A stretch of DNA of 64,000 bases from Paenibacillus oceani (GTDB lineage Bacteria > Bacillota > Bacilli > Paenibacillales > NBRC-103111): the NCBI RefSeq assembly GCF_014705615.1, contig NZ_JACXJA010000009.1, forward strand, positions 32,972 to 96,971. Reading direction: 5' to 3'. A program made the position numbers and the translations under genes. Positions 55,466 through 64,000 of the stretch are shown piece after piece. Each line of letters starts with the position of its first letter. Position 1 is the first letter of the stretch. The notes below the pieces were generated by a model. That model was not told the DNA's origin, did no database searches, and saw only the letters and a list, made by a program, of their open reading frames with translations.

Positions 55466-56530
55466 TTACCCGGATTCTCTTTCAACCAACCGGAACGTGA
55501 GTAGTATTTTCTCTGGAGGAGAGCCCGGTTTGGCGATTCTGCGCTGTAGGGCTTCGATCGCCCGATATCCGAGCATCTCTTTACCCAAATCCACTGTGGT
55601 CAAAGGGGGGATGGAGTGCGCCGCTTTTTCGGTATTGTCAAATCCGACCACTTTGCATTGCTCCGGGACGGAAAAATGATATTTCTTAAATAAATTCAGG
55701 AGGTCGAAAGCGATCTCGTCATTGGCGCAAACGATGGCATCGGGCAGCATGTCTTGTTGAATTCCTGCGATTTTTTCCTCTAATACGGAGAGCCAGCGTT
55801 CGTATTTCGACGGAAGGCTCCATTTACGCAAGGTCAGCTGCTTTTTGGAGATCTGGTTTTCCTCAAAAACGGCGTTTTGACATCCCCACCATCGCTGTGT
55901 AAAGCTGACGGAATGATGGTCGGAGCCGATGAACAAGATCGACCTGCAGCCGGAATCAATGATCCGTTTGCACAGGGCCCTGGCCGCTTCGAAATTGGAA
56001 TTGACTACACAATCGAGACCGGAGAGCGGTTCTTCATGATCCGTTAAAACGATCGGGATGTTCAGTTTCTTCAAAGATAACAAATAAGAAGCAGGCACGT
56101 CGCCGATGATCACAATCCCGGCACAAGCGGAACGGTCGGCATAGGCCGGAAAAATAAACTCCGTGTCTTCGCTGGAATTCGTAATCATCAGATGATTCCA
56201 ACCTACTTCGTTACATCCGTTAATGATGCCAGCTAACACTCGGTTCCAAAAGTAAACCTCATTCAGCTTGGAAGAATCCATCAGTACAAAAATGAAAGGT
56301 TGTGAGTCGGCTTCGGCGGCAGGACGTTTGTATTTTTTGTTAGGTAATTCTTTGTCGACAGGGGCACTGGAAGTTTTCTTCTGTCTCCATCGATAACCCA
56401 TGGCTTTAGCTGTTTCGATGACTTCCAGTCTTGTTTCCATGCTGACTCCAGGCTTTCCGGATAATGCTTTGGAAACGGAGTATTTGGATACTCCCAGACG
56501 ATCAGCAATTTGCTGCATGGATACTTTCAT
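55466..56530 (-). CDS. LacI-family transcriptional regulator
   Basis: 354 residues. The helix-turn-helix with hinge is VSMQQIADRLGVSKYSVSKA at residues 3-22. The periplasmic-binding-like sensor domain (PFIFVLMDSSKLNEVYFWNR; DAIVCANDEIAFDLLNLF; VVGFDNTEKA) is complete. It is divergent from the DHDPS-family/SBP/sialidase genes, which it probably represses; a perfect inverted repeat lies in the intergenic region. Confidence 0.93.
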   Translation of the reverse strand: MKVSMQQIADRLGVSKYSVSKALSGKPGVSMETRLEVIETAKAMGYRWRQKKTSSAPVDKELPNKKYKRPAAEADSQPFIFVLMDSSKLNEVYFWNRVLAGIINGCNEVGWNHLMITNSSEDTEFIFPAYADRSACAGIVIIGDVPASYLLSLKKLNIPIVLTDHEEPLSGLDCVVNSNFEAARALCKRIIDSGCRSILFIGSDHHSVSFTQRWWGCQNAVFEENQISKKQLTLRKWSLPSKYERWLSVLEEKIAGIQQDMLPDAIVCANDEIAFDLLNLFKKYHFSVPEQCKVVGFDNTEKAAHSIPPLTTVDLGKEMLGYRAIEALQRRIAKPGSPPEKILLTFRLVERESG

Positions 56531-56558
56531 AAAGGAAGTTCTTCACCACCGGTCGGGA

Positions 56559-56590
56559 TTTGTTAGCTTCGAAATAAAAGAGCTAACAAA
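56559..56590. promoter_or_regulatory. Probable LacI-type operator
   Basis: Perfect 10-bp inverted repeat TTTGTTAGCT ... AGCTAACAAA with a 12-bp spacer, about 30 bp upstream of the LacI start. A related half site, CTAACAA, occurs near 56693, closer to the divergent gene. This suggests control of both directions. Confidence 0.65.
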
Positions 56591-56734
56591 ACTAATTTAA
56601 AATGAAAGCAGTGAAAAGTCAAACAAGAAATATTTTGGTTCTCACTCTTGACGGCTGTTGCGGAATGCATTACTTTAAAGGTGCAAAAATACTAACAAGG
56701 TTACAAACATAACAAAATATAAGGAGGTATCGAA

Positions 56735-57667
56735 ATGGATGTAATGGCGGATGGAGTATGGCCGACAATGGTCACTCCTTTCAAGGAATCGGGAGCCATC
56801 GATTATTCCGGTCTGGAACGATTGATTGCCTGGTATCTCGACCAAGGGGTGGACGGCTTGTTCGCGGTTTGCCAATCGAGTGAAATGTTCTTTCTAAGTC
56901 TGGAGGAACGGGTTGAACTGGCCCGTTTTGTCAAGGAGAGTGTTCATGGACGAATTCCGGTGATCGCCTCGGGACATATTTCGGATCGTCTGGACGATCA
57001 GATCGAAGAAATCGAAAGCATCGCCCAAGCGGGAATCGACGCCTTTGTCATGGTGACCAACCGGCTAGCGGCAGCGGATCAATCGGAAACAGTCTGGGTT
57101 CGGCATGCAGAGACGCTGCTGCAGAAGCTGCCGGGCATTCGTTTCGGATTATACGAATGTCCTTATCCGTATAAGCGGTTGTTAAGTCCCGAGCTTTTAA
57201 AGTGGTGCGCTTCGACCGGAAGGTTCTACTTCCTGAAGGATACGTCATGCAGCTTGAGCGATATCAGCGCGAAAATGAAAGCGGTTAAAGGAAGCTCGCT
57301 GAAAATATTTAATGCCAATTCCACCACATTGCTTGAGTCTTTGAAAATGGGCGTGTCAGGTTTTAGCGGCGTGATGAGCAACTTTCATCCTGATCTCTAT
57401 GTCTGGCTGGCGAAGAACTGGAAACAAGAGCCGCAGAAGGCGGAGGCAGTCCAAGCTTTTCTCAGCACGGCGGCACTGATCGGTTCACAACCTTATCCGG
57501 TGAACGCCAAGTACTATTTACAGAAGGAAGGGGTGCCGATAGGGCTGAACAGCCGCAGCCTGGACAGTCAAACCTTAACCGACGTACACAAGCTGGAAGT
57601 GGATTACTTGAAATCGTTAAGCCACATGTTCAGAGAATCAAGCATTTTTAATGTGTTGTACGGTTAA
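56735..57667 (+). CDS. Dihydrodipicolinate synthase/N-acetylneuraminate lyase-family aldolase
   Basis: 310 residues with AAGGAGG before the ATG. Schiff-base Lys168 in FYFLKDTS and Tyr140 in GLYECPYP are the catalytic pair of the family; the GxTGE pocket motif reads CQSSE here, unlike true DapA, so it is not the lysine-pathway enzyme. It likely cleaves or forms a keto-acid sugar such as a sialic-acid-like or keto-deoxy compound. An SBP and a sialidase-like gene follow, which supports the sugar-acid reading. Confidence 0.88.
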   Translation: MDVMADGVWPTMVTPFKESGAIDYSGLERLIAWYLDQGVDGLFAVCQSSEMFFLSLEERVELARFVKESVHGRIPVIASGHISDRLDDQIEEIESIAQAGIDAFVMVTNRLAAADQSETVWVRHAETLLQKLPGIRFGLYECPYPYKRLLSPELLKWCASTGRFYFLKDTSCSLSDISAKMKAVKGSSLKIFNANSTTLLESLKMGVSGFSGVMSNFHPDLYVWLAKNWKQEPQKAEAVQAFLSTAALIGSQPYPVNAKYYLQKEGVPIGLNSRSLDSQTLTDVHKLEVDYLKSLSHMFRESSIFNVLYG

Positions 57668-57694
57668 TCTCAAATGGAATGGGGAGGGTTACAT

Positions 57695-59020
57695 ATGAAT
57701 CGCAAATGGAAGTCGTTCATTGCTACGCTTGCCTTCGCTATGATCATGTCCGGATGCGGCGGCGGAAGCTCGGGAGGAAGCGCTGTTCGTACGGGCGAAG
57801 AGAGTCCGAAGCCCGGCGAGCCAGCAGACGAATTTGACCGGAGCAAGCCAGTCACGCTAAAAATTGTTGATACGGGATTGGTGACGGATGAGGAGTTTCA
57901 GCGATTCGTTGTCGAGCCGGTGAATAAGAAGTATCCGAATATTACCCTGGAGCTGGTTCGGCAAAAATATTCCGTCGATCGTTATGAGTTGCTGCTGGCA
58001 AAAGGCGAAAAATTCGATTTGTTGTTCGAGGCGAATTTGCTGTTCGACGATGTGATCACAGCGAAACTGGCGGACAACATGGAGCCCATGCTCAAAAAGC
58101 ATAAGATCGATACAAGCAAAATCGAGCAGGTTGCACTAGACTCGTTCAAGATCGCCAGCGGTGGCCAATATTTATCAGGCGTCCCATTCACGAGGCACTT
58201 TAACGTGCTTTACTATAACAAGGATTTGTTCGACAAATTCGGTGTGGCCTATCCAAAGGACGGCATGACGTGGCAGGAGACGATTGAACTGGCACGCAAG
58301 CTTACGCGGACGATCGACGACAACGCATACAGGGGCTTCGATCCGGATCACGTGTTCCGTGTGGCTTCGACACTCGGTTTGCCGATCATCGACGCAAAGA
58401 CGCAAAAGTCAGCGGTTGCCGGCGAGAAATGGAAAGAAATTTACGAGATGTACAAGACGCTCTATGAAATACCGGGGTATAAAGAAAATTTCGTCAGCCC
58501 CGGCAATTATGGAGAGTTTACGAAAGGCAAGGTCGCCATGTTTGCCGGAATCAATCTCTTGCCGTATATTTCGAAAGTAAGCGACCAACTGAATTGGGAT
58601 ATGGCGGCATTCCCGAGCTTTAAGGAAGCACCGGGGATCGGTCATGAATTCGACGGACATGGCATCGTCGTCACGTCCATCAGCGAGAACAAGGATGCCG
58701 CCTATAAGGTGGTGGAAGTACTTCTTTCCGAAGAAACGCAGCTTGACATGTCGCAGAACGCGAAAATGCCTGTGCTGAAAGATGCGAAGGTGAGAGAAGA
58801 ATTTGGTAAAAATGTTGCCTATCTGAAAGGGAAAAACATTCAGGCCATCTACAAATCGACCCCGGCCAAATCCCATGTCTCGACGCTATTCGATAGCAAA
58901 GCGAGAACGGCGATGAATAAATATAATACGGAAGTACTGAAGGGTACGAAGGATATCAATACGGCGCTGCGACAGATGGATGAAGAAATAAACAAAATCA
59001 TAGCCGAAGGAAAAAAATAA
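57695..59020 (+). CDS. Extracellular solute-binding lipoprotein (family 1)
   Basis: 441 residues from the ATG at 57695 (GGGGAGGG upstream). Lipobox IMSG-C, then a Gly/Ser linker. KKYPNITLELVRQK and DKFGVAYPKDGMTWQE are the shared family signatures. It lies 27 nt after the aldolase gene, in the same operon. It presumably binds the sugar acid released by the sialidase-like enzyme. Confidence 0.92.
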   Translation: MNRKWKSFIATLAFAMIMSGCGGGSSGGSAVRTGEESPKPGEPADEFDRSKPVTLKIVDTGLVTDEEFQRFVVEPVNKKYPNITLELVRQKYSVDRYELLLAKGEKFDLLFEANLLFDDVITAKLADNMEPMLKKHKIDTSKIEQVALDSFKIASGGQYLSGVPFTRHFNVLYYNKDLFDKFGVAYPKDGMTWQETIELARKLTRTIDDNAYRGFDPDHVFRVASTLGLPIIDAKTQKSAVAGEKWKEIYEMYKTLYEIPGYKENFVSPGNYGEFTKGKVAMFAGINLLPYISKVSDQLNWDMAAFPSFKEAPGIGHEFDGHGIVVTSISENKDAAYKVVEVLLSEETQLDMSQNAKMPVLKDAKVREEFGKNVAYLKGKNIQAIYKSTPAKSHVSTLFDSKARTAMNKYNTEVLKGTKDINTALRQMDEEINKIIAEGKK

Positions 59021-59038
59021 CGGCATCCTCGCCGAAAC

Positions 59039-59052
59039 GAGAAGCGTTTACA
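59039..59052 (-). promoter_or_regulatory. Weak cre-like site
   Basis: Minus-strand TGTAAACGCTTCTC keeps the TGTAAACGCT core of a cre site but departs at the last positions. It lies between SBP and sialidase-like genes. Confidence 0.3.
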
Positions 59053-59076
59053 GGGGGCTCATAAAGGAACGGGGCG

Positions 59077-59154
59077 AACCTCGAACTGTACGGCAATATC
59101 AAATCCGGAACGGCCAACTGGATGGGTCCGATCGATATGGAAGGAAAGGGTTGA
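59077..59154 (+). pseudogene. Short C-terminal coding remnant, unknown
   Basis: A start-less frame reads NGANLELYGNIKSGTANWMG then PIDMEGKG and stops at 59154. The composition looks like real secreted-protein sequence. It may be the tail of a lost gene between the SBP and sialidase-like genes. Confidence 0.35.
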
Positions 59155-59159
59155 AAGCA

Positions 59160-61802
59160 ATGAAACTTCAACTTCGAAGCATGAAAAAACTCCTGCTCGT
59201 TCTTACTTTTCTAGCGGTTACGATTGTTACCTTATTCAATAATCAGACGCTCTGGTCTCAGAAGCCATCCGATAAGCCGATCGATCCCGGCATTCCAGCG
59301 GAAATCTACGATTCGGAGTTTTCCCGAACGCTTGTTTCGCAGATTGATTTCAGCGATGCATCCACTCGGGTTTATCTTGGCTCGCCGAGTATCGTGCGTG
59401 TGGACGAAAATACATTACTCGCTTCACATGATTATTTTGGTCCGAGCGACCCAAGTCAGAAGACTTCCATTTTCCGTTCGGAGGACAATGGGCAATCTTG
59501 GGTGAAGGCTGCTCTGCTCGACCAAATGTATTACGGCAAACTGTTTATGCACGAAGGTGCCGTTTATTTATTCGGTGTTTCCGGCAAGCCGTTCAAATCG
59601 ATCGTCATCCGCAAATCCGTAGATCGCGGCAGCACCTGGACGACGCCGTCCGATTCGAAAAGCGGGCTATTATTTACAGCGAACGGAACGAACGGTACAG
59701 ACGGGTACCAGACCGCACCTACTTCCGTCATTATCGCAAACGGTAGGATATACCGAGCTTTTGAAGCCGCAGGCCCTCCATACGAATGGCCGAAGCACTT
59801 CAAAGCGATGGTCGTTTCCGCGCCTGCGAATGCAGACTTGCTGGACGCGGCGAATTGGACGAAAACCAATGAGCTGTCGTACAACCCGGACTGGACACCC
59901 GCATCGTGGAACAGCACGAAGCCCGGATGGCTGGAAGGGAATATCGTACAAGCGCCGAACGGAGAACTGTGGAATGTTTTGCGGGTGAATTCGACTCCGA
60001 TAAGCGGTAAAGCGGCGATCGTGAAGTTGTCGGCGGACAACAGCAGCGTCAGCTTCGATCCGGCCACAGGCTTCATCGATTTTCCCGGCGGGATGAGTAA
60101 ATTCACATTGCTCTACGATGAACCGAGCGGGACCTATTTATCTCTTGTAAATAACAATACAGCTCCTTCCAAAGCGGATCAAAGAAATGTGCTTTCGCTG
60201 TATGCTTCGGCCGACCTTGTGCACTGGAATCATGTTCGGCAATTGATATCGGACGATTCAGGTCTATCTGATCTTAACTCGATAGCTAAAGTCGGTTTCC
60301 AATATGTCGATTGGCAGATCGACGGAGAGGATATCATCTATGCTGTCCGTACTTCCTTTGACGGCGCGGATACGTATCATAACAGCAATCGGATCACCTT
60401 TCACCGGTTCAAAAATTTTCGGAGTTATATGGATCCTCCCAGAGGCGCGTGGTCCTTTAATGAAGCATCCGGATCGCTCGTTTCGGATTCCTCCAGATTC
60501 GGCGTAACCGGAACCGTATATGGAGCGACGAGGACCTCGGGTTATATGGAAGGTGCGCTAAGCTTTAATGGAATCGATCAGTACGTGGATCTAGGGAATA
60601 CATTGAAATCGGCGCTAAACAATGCTTCCGCCGTCACAATTGCCGGTTGGATCAACAATCGTTGGCTGCCTGCAGAAAGTGAAGGCGAGTGGATGTTCGC
60701 AACAAATGCAGCCAATAAGAAAGCTGGAGCCGAAGTTCTGCTGCGCGCCAATCACATCAGAGTCGGCGGCAGAAGCGGTGCGGACGAGAATTACGAGTAT
60801 AAAGACTATGCCTTTACCTCTACGGCACAATGGCATCATGTAGCAGGAATTATAGATTATAAGAACAATTCCATTCAGCTTTATATCGACGGCGTGCCGC
60901 AAATTCCAGTGAAAGATCGGAAGATCGCTTTCGGCAGCCAAGCTTACCATCCCGGATCTTCAGAACATCCGGATACGATCGGCAAAAGTTCGGCGAATGG
61001 CGGATTTTTCGACGGTCTGATCGATGAGGTGAAAGTATACGGGAGAGCTTTGTCGCCGAATGAGATTTATGGGCTGGCATACGACGGGCTGAAGGGATAT
61101 TGGAAGTTTAATGAAGGAAGCGGGACGAAGGCCCCGGACTCATCCGATTCCGAGCTGAATGGAAAAATCATGGGGGCATCGTGGCTTAGCGGGGAGCAAG
61201 GCCAAGGCTTGCGTTTTGACGGGAATGTCGACTACGTCGATTTGGATTACAAAATAGGGGCGGCCTTAAACGGCTCGCCGTCGATTGCTTTTTCCGGCTG
61301 GATTAACGAAAGGGTACTTTCCAATTCCGGAGGCAGAACGCTGTTCGGAACCAGGATTAATGGAGCGACTGCAGGCTATGAGCTTGTTGTATTAAACAAT
61401 TCCATCCGGGTTGCCGGAAGAAGTACACCTGCGGATCCGTATTCAAGCAAAGATTTTGCCTATCAGCCATCGGGAACTTGGCGCCACATCGTCGGGATCC
61501 TGGACATTAATGGGGAGGACATCAAGTTATATGTGGATGGTGTCGAACAACAGCCGGTCAGCGGTTCCGTCAGTTTCGGCCGAAGCGTTTACGAGCGTTT
61601 TCTGCCGACACAACCGGACGCCATCAGTAGAAGTCCTGCCGGCACTTCGTACTTCACCGGCATGATGGATCATGTGATGATATTCGGCAAAACGTTAACA
61701 TCATTGGAAGTCGAGCATTTGTATCAACAGCAAAAAAACATTCATCGCATCGGTCCAATGGATGAATATCCTATGAGAGCAAGCGCTAACTTTCGAAAGT
61801 AA
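59160..61802 (+). CDS. Sialidase-like protein with two LamG-type domains
   Basis: 880 residues from the ATG at 59160. The N-terminal hydrophobic segment (LLLVLTFLAVTIVTLF, ~12-30) is a signal or anchor. Residues ~55-420 form a beta-propeller: LGSPSIVRVDENTLLASHDY and two Asp-box motifs, SEDNGQSW and SVDRGSTW, are typical of exo-sialidases. Two concanavalin-A-like/LamG domains follow (~430-640, RGAWSFNEASGSLVSDSS; ~640-860, KGYWKFNEGSGTKAPDSS). It probably removes terminal acidic sugars from glycans outside the cell. The full arginine triad was not verified. Confidence 0.85.
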   Translation: MKLQLRSMKKLLLVLTFLAVTIVTLFNNQTLWSQKPSDKPIDPGIPAEIYDSEFSRTLVSQIDFSDASTRVYLGSPSIVRVDENTLLASHDYFGPSDPSQKTSIFRSEDNGQSWVKAALLDQMYYGKLFMHEGAVYLFGVSGKPFKSIVIRKSVDRGSTWTTPSDSKSGLLFTANGTNGTDGYQTAPTSVIIANGRIYRAFEAAGPPYEWPKHFKAMVVSAPANADLLDAANWTKTNELSYNPDWTPASWNSTKPGWLEGNIVQAPNGELWNVLRVNSTPISGKAAIVKLSADNSSVSFDPATGFIDFPGGMSKFTLLYDEPSGTYLSLVNNNTAPSKADQRNVLSLYASADLVHWNHVRQLISDDSGLSDLNSIAKVGFQYVDWQIDGEDIIYAVRTSFDGADTYHNSNRITFHRFKNFRSYMDPPRGAWSFNEASGSLVSDSSRFGVTGTVYGATRTSGYMEGALSFNGIDQYVDLGNTLKSALNNASAVTIAGWINNRWLPAESEGEWMFATNAANKKAGAEVLLRANHIRVGGRSGADENYEYKDYAFTSTAQWHHVAGIIDYKNNSIQLYIDGVPQIPVKDRKIAFGSQAYHPGSSEHPDTIGKSSANGGFFDGLIDEVKVYGRALSPNEIYGLAYDGLKGYWKFNEGSGTKAPDSSDSELNGKIMGASWLSGEQGQGLRFDGNVDYVDLDYKIGAALNGSPSIAFSGWINERVLSNSGGRTLFGTRINGATAGYELVVLNNSIRVAGRSTPADPYSSKDFAYQPSGTWRHIVGILDINGEDIKLYVDGVEQQPVSGSVSFGRSVYERFLPTQPDAISRSPAGTSYFTGMMDHVMIFGKTLTSLEVEHLYQQQKNIHRIGPMDEYPMRASANFRK

Positions 61803-61852
61803 TATGCTTACTAAATTTGCGAAAGATCCTTCAGTTTTAGGGATTTCATTTC

Positions 61853-61897
61853 AAATGAGCTCCTGCGCGGTCCCTGCGCGGCAGCTCATTTTCTTTT
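61853..61897 (+). terminator. Intrinsic terminator
   Basis: AAATGAGCT pairs with AGCTCATTT and is followed by TCTTTTT. The loop holds a direct repeat, CCTGCGCGG twice. Confidence 0.8.
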
Positions 61898-61898
61898 T

Positions 61899-62414
61899 GT
61901 GTACGCCCAGCATGGGCGTCATCTCAAGGGTGAAAGTCCCGAACGGGGGCTGGGGGCAGAATGATGACGTTCTTATCTGGGGAGGCCTGTGGAATACGCG
62001 AAGTCACTTCGTAACCGCGGCTGAGAAGCCGCGCTGAATTCACAGGAGGACCACTAAGCCCGCTGTAAGCGAACATTCTGCTGGATGGTTTGGACAAAGA
62101 ACTAACCGAACGGATCGCGAGATCGTTTGATGGGCTATTCGAATCGTCGCTTCCATGTTCCTTAGGAAACTGAATCCGAGGAACTTACGGTTCCCAAAGA
62201 GAAGTTGCGAGAGCTGACGAACCGAACACGGTCAATGACTATGGAAAACCGGATGCCGGAGCCGAGCCAGGCGAATCTGAGAGAGCAGTCCCTCTTTGAC
62301 CGAGGACTATTACAAAATCTCTCAGGAAAAAAAGGGGAAACGCGATTGGCGAAGAAAGAGTTAGGATCTGTTTTTTTTCCAAGGCTCGACCGAAGAGCGG
62401 CGGATTGCCGGTGA
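61899..62414 (+). mobile_element. Group II intron relic, 5' end with start of the intron protein
   Basis: GTGTACGCCCAGCATGGGCG and AAGGGTGAAAGTCCCGAAC are the conserved 5' end (domain I) of bacterial group II introns. A protein start at 62235 reads MTMENRMPEPSQANLREQSL then FDRGLLQNLSGKKGETRLAK, like the N terminus of intron reverse transcriptases, but stops after about 60 residues at 62414. No RT, maturase or domain V is present here; the other relic at 55261 has the 3' end. From 62415 to 62518 nothing was seen apart from the ribosome binding site of the next gene. Confidence 0.75.
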
Positions 62415-62518
62415 AAGAACGGGAGAAGGAGCACGCGGGCAGAGCTTCACCTTCTTAGCGCCAGTCCTGTCGGTCCCCGTGCCAGAAGTAACTGATCTTT
62501 TGAAAGGGAGGGGTTCTT

Positions 62519-62869
62519 ATGAAAGTCAAACGTATTGTCGCCAATATCCATACACCGAATATCAACGCCGCCAAATCCTTTTACGAAGATGTACTTGGTC
62601 TGGATGTCTGGATGGATCACGGGTGGATCACAACGTACGGGTCAAGCGAGGAGATGGGCGTCCAGATCAGCTTCGCCTCGCAAGGAGGTTCCGGTACGCA
62701 AACGCCGGATATGTCGATTGAAGTTGACGATGTCGATGAAGCGTTCGAACGGATGAAGGCCGCCGGCTTCCCGATCGAATACGGCCCTGCGGACGAGCCT
62801 TGGGGAGTTCGTCGGTTTTATGTGCGTGATCCTTTTGGCAAGCTTGTGAATATTTTGGCTCATAGGTAA
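62519..62869 (+). CDS. VOC-family (glyoxalase/dioxygenase-like) protein
   Basis: 116 residues with GGGAGGGG before the start. The two beta-alpha-beta-beta-beta modules are visible (IVANIHTPNINAAKSFYEDV and MSIEVDDVDEAFERMKAAG), ending FYVRDPFGKLVNIL. The usual metal ligands (His near the N terminus, Glu near the C terminus) are not all conserved. Function cannot be assigned more closely. Confidence 0.88.
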   Translation: MKVKRIVANIHTPNINAAKSFYEDVLGLDVWMDHGWITTYGSSEEMGVQISFASQGGSGTQTPDMSIEVDDVDEAFERMKAAGFPIEYGPADEPWGVRRFYVRDPFGKLVNILAHR

Positions 62870-62879
62870 GGCAATCGGC

Positions 62880-63296
62880 ATCTTTTTTGAGTTTTTCAGA
62901 CGGAATGTAGTTGTATTTCCTGAAACTATACAATTGCTTGAAAATCTCAAACAAAGCGGATATAAAATTGGAGTGATAACGGATGTACCGACGGGAATGC
63001 CAACCGAACTAATTCTTCAAGATATAAATGCATTTAAAGACAACATTGATTTTTTCTTATCTTCAATAGATTGCGGTTTCCGTAAACCAAACAAAAAAGG
63101 GATTGAATTGATTTCAGAAAAGTTTGGGATTGATCTACAAAACATTGCATTTATCGGAGATGAGGAGAAAGATATTCAAACAGCTAAAAATGCTGGAGTC
63201 ATGTCTTTCCTAATTAATAGGGATAAGCGGAATAAAAACTACGGCGAAGATATACAAATAAAAAGTTTAATCGAGTTGTTAGATTTTGTGAAATAG
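62880..63296 (+). pseudogene. HAD-family hydrolase lacking its N terminus
   Basis: An open frame directly after the VOC gene has no ATG or GTG start with a ribosome binding site. It reads FPETIQLLENLKQSGYKIGV, ITDVPTG (motif II), GFRKPNKKG (motif III Lys) and FIGDEEKDIQTAKNAG (motif IV). The DxDxT nucleophile motif and the cap domain at the N terminus are missing, so it cannot be active. The DNA is clearly more AT-rich than most of the window. Confidence 0.7.
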
Positions 63297-63505
63297 TGTT
63301 TTCGAATAAGTGGTAGGAGATTCGGTGGACTAGGAATAGGCTATATTCATGATCAAACCGGACTCAGGTCAGATAGTGATGTGTTTAGGCAAAAAGCTGC
63401 TGATTCCAATAACAGGAGGCTTCTCTGTTTATTATGTTATTAGCATAGGACCAGCCCTTCATAGTTCGAGTAAAGTAATTATTTACCAGGTCAGGAGCGA
63501 TTCCA

Positions 63506-63940
63506 ATGTCCGCAATAGCGATCGAAGGTGCTTCATTCGTAATGGTAGTAAAGAACTTGGAACAAACCGTTGAATTTTACTCCAAGTTAGGTTTTATATA
63601 TGAAGTGAACGGTTCCAAAGTAAAACATCATCATATATCAAGGGATAGTCTCACACTAATTTTGGTTGAAGCCTTGCAAGAGGAAGAAGTGAGCCCGATC
63701 AGTTCCCGTTATGAGGAGCAGTATTTTGACGTTTTTGCCTATACCAATGCCGTAGATGAGTTAGCCAAAGAAGTGATGGCACAAAACATACCGATCGTTA
63801 GAGAGCCGCATTACACTAAAGATTGGAGCGAGTTTACATTCCGGGACATTAACGGCTATCAGATTGCGATTGGCGGCGGGGTTAGTAATAAGGGATTGAT
63901 TAATAGAGGAAATAGCCTCTCGGAATTAGACAGGAATTGA
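63506..63940 (+). CDS. VOC-family (glyoxalase/bleomycin-resistance-like) protein
   Basis: 144 residues with CAGGAGCG upstream of the ATG. ASFVMVVKNLEQTVEFYSKL, FDVFAYTNAVDELAKEVMAQ and FTFRDINGYQIAIGGG give both VOC modules. The last ~17 residues are an extra hydrophilic tail. The 209 bp between the HAD remnant and this gene carry nothing recognised, and the 60 bp after it to the window end hold no supported start. Confidence 0.85.
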   Translation: MSAIAIEGASFVMVVKNLEQTVEFYSKLGFIYEVNGSKVKHHHISRDSLTLILVEALQEEEVSPISSRYEEQYFDVFAYTNAVDELAKEVMAQNIPIVREPHYTKDWSEFTFRDINGYQIAIGGGVSNKGLINRGNSLSELDRN

Positions 63941-64000
63941 AGGAAGATGGTGGAAGAAGCACGAGGTTGGGAGCTGGAAGTCATGGAAAATGAAAACCAG

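Noticed and set aside
56735..57667. True DapA of lysine biosynthesis
   Set aside because: The GxTGE motif is replaced by CQSSE and the neighbours are sugar genes.
1..64000. tRNA or rRNA genes
   Set aside because: No cloverleaf or conserved rRNA segments were noticed on either strand, although this was judged by eye only.

Overview
The window looks like an accessory, carbohydrate-related region from a Paenibacillaceae chromosome (Paenibacillus- or Cohnella-like). This is inferred from strong AGGAGG ribosome binding sites with many GTG starts, repeated pairs of lipoprotein solute-binding proteins (SBPs) and AraC regulators, very large multidomain secreted polysaccharide enzymes, an RNase J, a CD3324-family protein and short palindromic intergenic repeats. 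No database search was possible, so family calls rest on motifs and overall sequence character.

Layout. 1-4 kb: 3' part of a polysaccharide-deacetylase-like gene, an AraC regulator, and a coupled amidohydrolase/Rieske pair. 4-9.6 kb: a 1462-residue secreted protein with about seven carbohydrate-binding-like repeats, then a Gfo/Idh/MocA dehydrogenase. 9.6-11.4 kb: debris of SBP genes behind copies of a conserved ~85-nt promoter-like element. 12-16.7 kb: a giant heparinase II/III-type lyase. 16.8-21.1 kb: more ordinary genes (alpha/beta hydrolase, DUF2905, RNase J, small proteins). 21.4-26.9 kb: a broken MFS gene, an SBP/AraC pair, an APH-type kinase and a P-loop kinase. 27-35.7 kb: a ceramidase-like protein, ROK regulator, DegT aminotransferase, Gfo/Idh/MocA dehydrogenase, SBP and AraC. 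36-38.5 kb: a GNAT-like protein, a CD3324-family protein, and dispersed repeats. 38.5-41.3 kb: a broken GntR-SBP regulator, a headless beta-helix gene and a truncated SBP. 41.6-44.5 kb: an ECF sigma factor fused to a papain-like domain, coupled to an SBP-like protein without a signal peptide. 44.6-50.5 kb: AraC, a Tat-exported beta-helix protein, and an 814-residue toxin-like protein with an apparently inactivated deaminase domain. 50.7-53.4 kb: SDR/TetR and ArsR/SRPBCC pairs. 53.8-61.8 kb: an SBP, a group II intron 3' relic, and a LacI-controlled cluster (DHDPS-family aldolase, SBP, sialidase-like protein). 61.9-64 kb: a group II intron 5' relic, two VOC proteins and a headless HAD gene in AT-rich DNA.

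How it fits together. Four apparently intact SBP lipoproteins and two truncated ones of similar design are present, but no ABC permease or ATPase gene is visible. SBP-like folds also occur inside the cell here: as the C-terminal domain of a GntR regulator and as the partner of the sigma fusion. The region therefore reads as a set of sugar sensing, binding and degradation modules, several of them decaying. The sigma factor/papain-like fusion with its cytoplasmic SBP-like partner is the best candidate for an undescribed system.
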